From Argentina anserina (Eukaryota; Streptophyta; Magnoliopsida; Rosales; Rosaceae): a stretch of DNA of 64,000 bases. Shown here piece by piece: positions 61,190 through 64,000 of the stretch. The position numbers and the translations under genes were made by a program. Location of the stretch: the NCBI RefSeq assembly GCF_933775445.1, contig NC_065873.1:372001-436000 (forward strand), in the 5' to 3' direction. Each line of letters begins with the position of its first letter. Positions within the stretch are counted from its first letter, which is position 1. Below the pieces are notes generated by a model, which saw only the letters and a program-made list of their open reading frames with translations, was not told the DNA's origin and made no database searches.

Positions 61190-62524
61190 CTAATGAGGAC
61201 TAGAAGTTTTCCAAGTGCGTGTACGGGTCGTAACACCCATTATATTTGGTGACTTTGAGCGGATTGTCCCCCGACAGGCGCCGTTCTGCTTGTACATGCG
61301 GGGTGAACGAGCCGGCACGGCCTCCATACCCCCCCCCCCCCCCCTCATGCAATGGGTGAGGCACGTTTCGGGTCTCAATCTCATCTACCCTAATAGTCAA
61401 ACGTTCCAAGGTCTCGTTCATCTAGAGCAAGAGTCGAGTTTGGAGTTTCTGTACTGGCTGAGGCTCTACCAGGGCCTCCTGGCCGTTTTTATTCACCCCG
61501 GGATCCTTCGGGTCCAAGTCCATCACATACTGGGGCGGCGGAGGCGGCCCATCCAAAAATGCGAAAGAGCAGCAGTTGGGTGACCTGGTCCGTTCTACGT
61601 TGTGGCCCCAACCGTAGCGGTGCCTCAAGAGTTTTTGTTGCGGGCGGAATTCACGGTGTCGGGGTGTGAAACCGCTATCGTGCCGTTTCCATAGCTTTAT
61701 CCGTCCTGATTCGGCTTTCGTGGGCATCCAAGAGGAGTTAATGTTCCTTCTCAAGTTTGGTCGTTCGCGCCAAGGCTGCCCAGGTGGCCCGGCATTCTTT
61801 CTCTTTTTCAGCTTAAAGCCTTGCAAAATCTCGGAGTTCCATTTCCAGCGCCGTCTAGGGGTCAGTGAATCAGACTCAGGATGGCCCTCCGATCATTGGT
61901 TCCAAATCGGGGAAGTGGGAACAACATTAGCGAGAGCGAGGTGTCCGCCTCTTGGGAAGGGGATCGGCAGGGGGATGGATTTTCATTAAGGATGGTCATT
62001 TTTCATTCAATTTTGGAAGAACCGTGCTAACGAGGACCCTCCTTCTAGCGCCAGATGTTATGAGTGCTAAATCTGGGGGACCAAACTTCTCGTAGCCTTG
62101 TATTCCGATGTGTCAGCTCAGTGGGACATGCACACACAACGCACATCAAGTTAAATGGCCAGCGGTACGCCGTACTTTGACCCTCCGAAGCTTAAGTTAG
62201 AATCTAGAACGAAATTTAAGCTCGAGAGTTAAGGACTTAGGAATACGTTACATTTTCTAATGATCTATGTGGACTTTTTATAGGCGCATTGGGAGAAGCG
62301 TTGGGCCCTTCCTTTAATGTGGAAATGTGGACCAATATAAGATGCATTTATTGTTCAGGCAAGGCACCTTGGGCGGCGTCAATGGCAAGGTTCAGATCGG
62401 AGATGTTGCTACCTTGCTAGCTGTTATGACTCCCGGCGTTACCAAGTTATTAGTCACCGGTCCGGCAACCGGAATCAGAGGAGATTTGGCCGGGAATTAG
62501 CCCGTTCAGGGGAAGGTGTTAACA
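61190..62524 (-). mobile_element. Truncated Ty3/gypsy retrotransposon: 5' LTR plus gag start
   Basis: On the minus strand the order is LTR (62056-62524), then TCTGGCGCTAGAAGGAGGG as a likely primer-binding region (about 62037-62055), then a leader, then a gag-like frame. The frame at 61200-61421 ends LSGDNPLKVTKYNGCYDPYT and HLENF, typical of the start of plant gypsy gag (normally ...YDGKTDPYxHLxxF). It then hits a stop, and the rest of gag and all of pol are missing. The upstream frame 61422-61826 is Arg/Pro-rich and overlaps a 16-base poly-C tract at 61329-61344 on the plus strand. The element is dead. Confidence 0.75.
62056..62524 (-). repeat. LTR of the gypsy remnant
   Basis: The LTR is 469 bp. 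On its own strand it begins TGTTAACACC and ends CTCATAACA, so it has TGTTA..TAACA ends. A TATA-like CCTATAAAAAG lies at about 62275-62285, in a good place for the LTR promoter. No second copy lies in the window. Confidence 0.7.
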
Positions 62525-62699
62525 GTATCTAGTCTCAAATAATACTAGAAAGTAGAAACAAACAAGTATCTCCCTCAGGCTAACTTCTTATTCTTGGAAG
62601 AATTGGAAGTTTACTGAGGAATCATATGTACTTTATATTCTCTCATCAACTCTTGTAGCATTAACTATAGATTTCTGATAGTTATCCCACTTTAATACA

Positions 62700-63650
62700 T
62701 GCACCTTTGTACGCGCTGAACCTAAACCCCAGAAAACGAAAACAACTTTCCCCTCCCGTTTGGCCGCCGCTTGCACTTCTCACCGCTGCTTCTCAGATCG
62801 AGTAGGGATGTTAAAGTAGTTGCAGTGAGGCCGGGGCATTTTTCCCTCTGTTATGATTGATGGGGTGTCGGAGGCAAGGAGTAGTGAAGTTGTGACCCTA
62901 TTATGGATTGTCGGAGGGGCAGTTCTGCTTCGATCGAGTCGGTTGTCGAATCTGGATCGGGCTTGTTCTCTCTATCGGTGTTGACTTCTTGGGTGGTAGT
63001 ATTTACGTCTTCAGGCTTGTTCTTTCTACTTCTAGGGGTTCCGGCTTCTCTTTTGTTTCCAGTTTGAATAAAGTTCGCATTTTGGCGATGTTCTCAGAGT
63101 TCGTCTCCAAACCTTACCTTGCTTGGAGGCTTCATGATCCCAACTTCATTCTTCACGGATGTCGAAGTTTTGATGGCTGGTTCATGGCCTTTTAGCTGAG
63201 GTTTTGCTTCGCCCGTTGTCTAGTACTGTTGTCTAGCTATTTGGCGTCTGCTGCTTTGCCGACAATGTGGTTATTATCTTGGGCCTTGTGCCTCATGTCT
63301 TTAGTTGTTGTGCTTGAGTCTATTCTGAGTGTTCTCAGCTAGGCTAGCCTCACTGGTATGAATTGTCAAAGGTTTAGGCGCCAAAGGATCTTGGGCTTTG
63401 TAACCTTCTCCTTCATAATCGACATGCTCAGATTCATCCTGCTTTGATGCTAGTTTTAGTCTTATTGTCCTTGTTGTATTTTTATGTTCTTCTGCCCAGA
63501 CGTACTCTTGTACTTTCTTTTTTTTCTTGTAAGGTTACTTGTTGAAATCTTGTGGGCAAGTCCCCCTAATCGTGGACTATTGTCCCTAAATCGTTGTATT
63601 CAGTTTTTCACTTGAATGAAGTAATGTTGAATAATAAAAAACTCTTGTAG
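62700..63650 (+). mobile_element. Possible LINE 3' region with A-rich tail
   Basis: GC-richer sequence that becomes T-rich and ends ...GAATGAAGTAATGTTGAATAATAAAAAA near 63641, reminiscent of a non-LTR retrotransposon 3' end. One ORF (62908-63195, 95 codons) has no recognisable domain. Alternatively it could be the 3' end of a host transcript. Weak call. Confidence 0.25.
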
Positions 63651-64000
63651 CATTTAAAATGACATTTTTCTAATATTGTAGCTTGGGGAGGAATATACAT
63701 GTGGTTCTAAGACTAAAGGTTAATTCTGATGGGGGTTCTTAGAAAACTAGAAAATGAAAAAGTTAAGAGTCTTGTGGACGGCTAAATGTTATGTTGAGGT
63801 CACATACATGTGTAGCATATCCTGGATCCAGGTGATTTCAGTTTTCATTAATACGTGATAATGGACATACGCAACATAACAAAACTAAAAGAAAAAAGAA
63901 AAAACAAGATAAAAAACGACACGTGTCTTAATTTGAAAAACACTTCATGGGGAGGGTCCATATCATATTTGTTTTCCGGCATTGACCCACTCGTACATTG
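63651..64000. other. Right end of window, no gene recognised
   Basis: AT-rich DNA with an A-rich stretch around 63880-63920 and a GACACGTGTC palindrome (G-box core CACGTG) at about 63920, possibly part of a promoter beyond the edge. Confidence 0.3.

Noticed and set aside
62908..63195. 95-codon ORF as a gene
   Set aside because: No domain, and it lies inside a stretch that looks like a retrotransposon 3' region.
1..64000. tRNA, rRNA or snRNA genes
   Set aside because: I looked for a tRNA B-box (GGTTCRANTCC) with a matching A-box and for rRNA-like sequence and found no convincing case by eye.

Overview
The window is nuclear DNA of a flowering plant. Genes have many introns with GT..AG borders, intergenic DNA is AT-rich, and the spaces between genes are full of short non-autonomous transposons. 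A TIR-NBS-LRR gene indicates a eudicot (this class is missing from grasses). The gene content would suit a rosid such as a Rosaceae member, but that is a guess.

Layout, left to right. (1) 1-2.2 kb: first coding exon of a mid-SUN-type nuclear-envelope/ER protein on the minus strand, running off the left edge. (2) 4.2-4.9 kb: UreF urease accessory protein (+). (3) 5.4-6.1 kb: decayed fragments, including a RING-H2 domain with a lost zinc ligand. (4) 6.8-8.6 kb: a two-exon cytosolic-type HSP70 that ends early in the C-terminal lid (+). (5) 9.4-11.7 kb: a DYW-class pentatricopeptide gene broken by frameshifts and a stop (+). (6) 14.2-18.4 kb: a five-exon TNL resistance-type gene with one 2-base frameshift in the NB-ARC (+), and the relic of a second one at 19.5 kb. 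(7) 20.5-22.7 kb: an LTR-like region with unusual internal repeats. (8) 22.95-24.6 kb: a four-exon SF3B4-like RRM protein (+). (9) 28.3-43 kb: two tandem GH9 class-B endoglucanase genes (-), separated by about 9.3 kb that holds a Harbinger-type element, a hAT element and a copia LTR. (10) 44-47.5 kb: a CACTA element, a 45-bp tandem repeat and a hAT MITE. (11) 49.5-58.9 kb: a 14-exon SCYL2 pseudokinase gene (-). (12) 59-64 kb: mostly transposon debris, including a gypsy LTR plus gag remnant.

The intact-looking genes are housekeeping: urease maturation, splicing, cell-wall glucan hydrolysis, clathrin/TGN trafficking and nuclear envelope. SUN, GH9B and SCYL2 lie together on the same strand, and from memory the same three families are neighbours in two duplicated Arabidopsis blocks, so this appears to be an old conserved gene neighbourhood. 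The UreF-HSP70-PPR-TNL-RRM segment and the transposons lie between them.

I did not find an obviously new biological system. The most informative signals are: the shared E2F-like site next to the TATA box in both endoglucanase promoters; four DNA transposons with exact target-site duplications, one inside an intron of only one of the tandem endoglucanases; a 2.8-kb Harbinger-type element with gene-like cargo; and an LTR-like block with nine irregularly spaced copies of a palindrome-containing motif. Exon borders were placed by hand from reading frame and GT/AG rules and could be off by a base or two.
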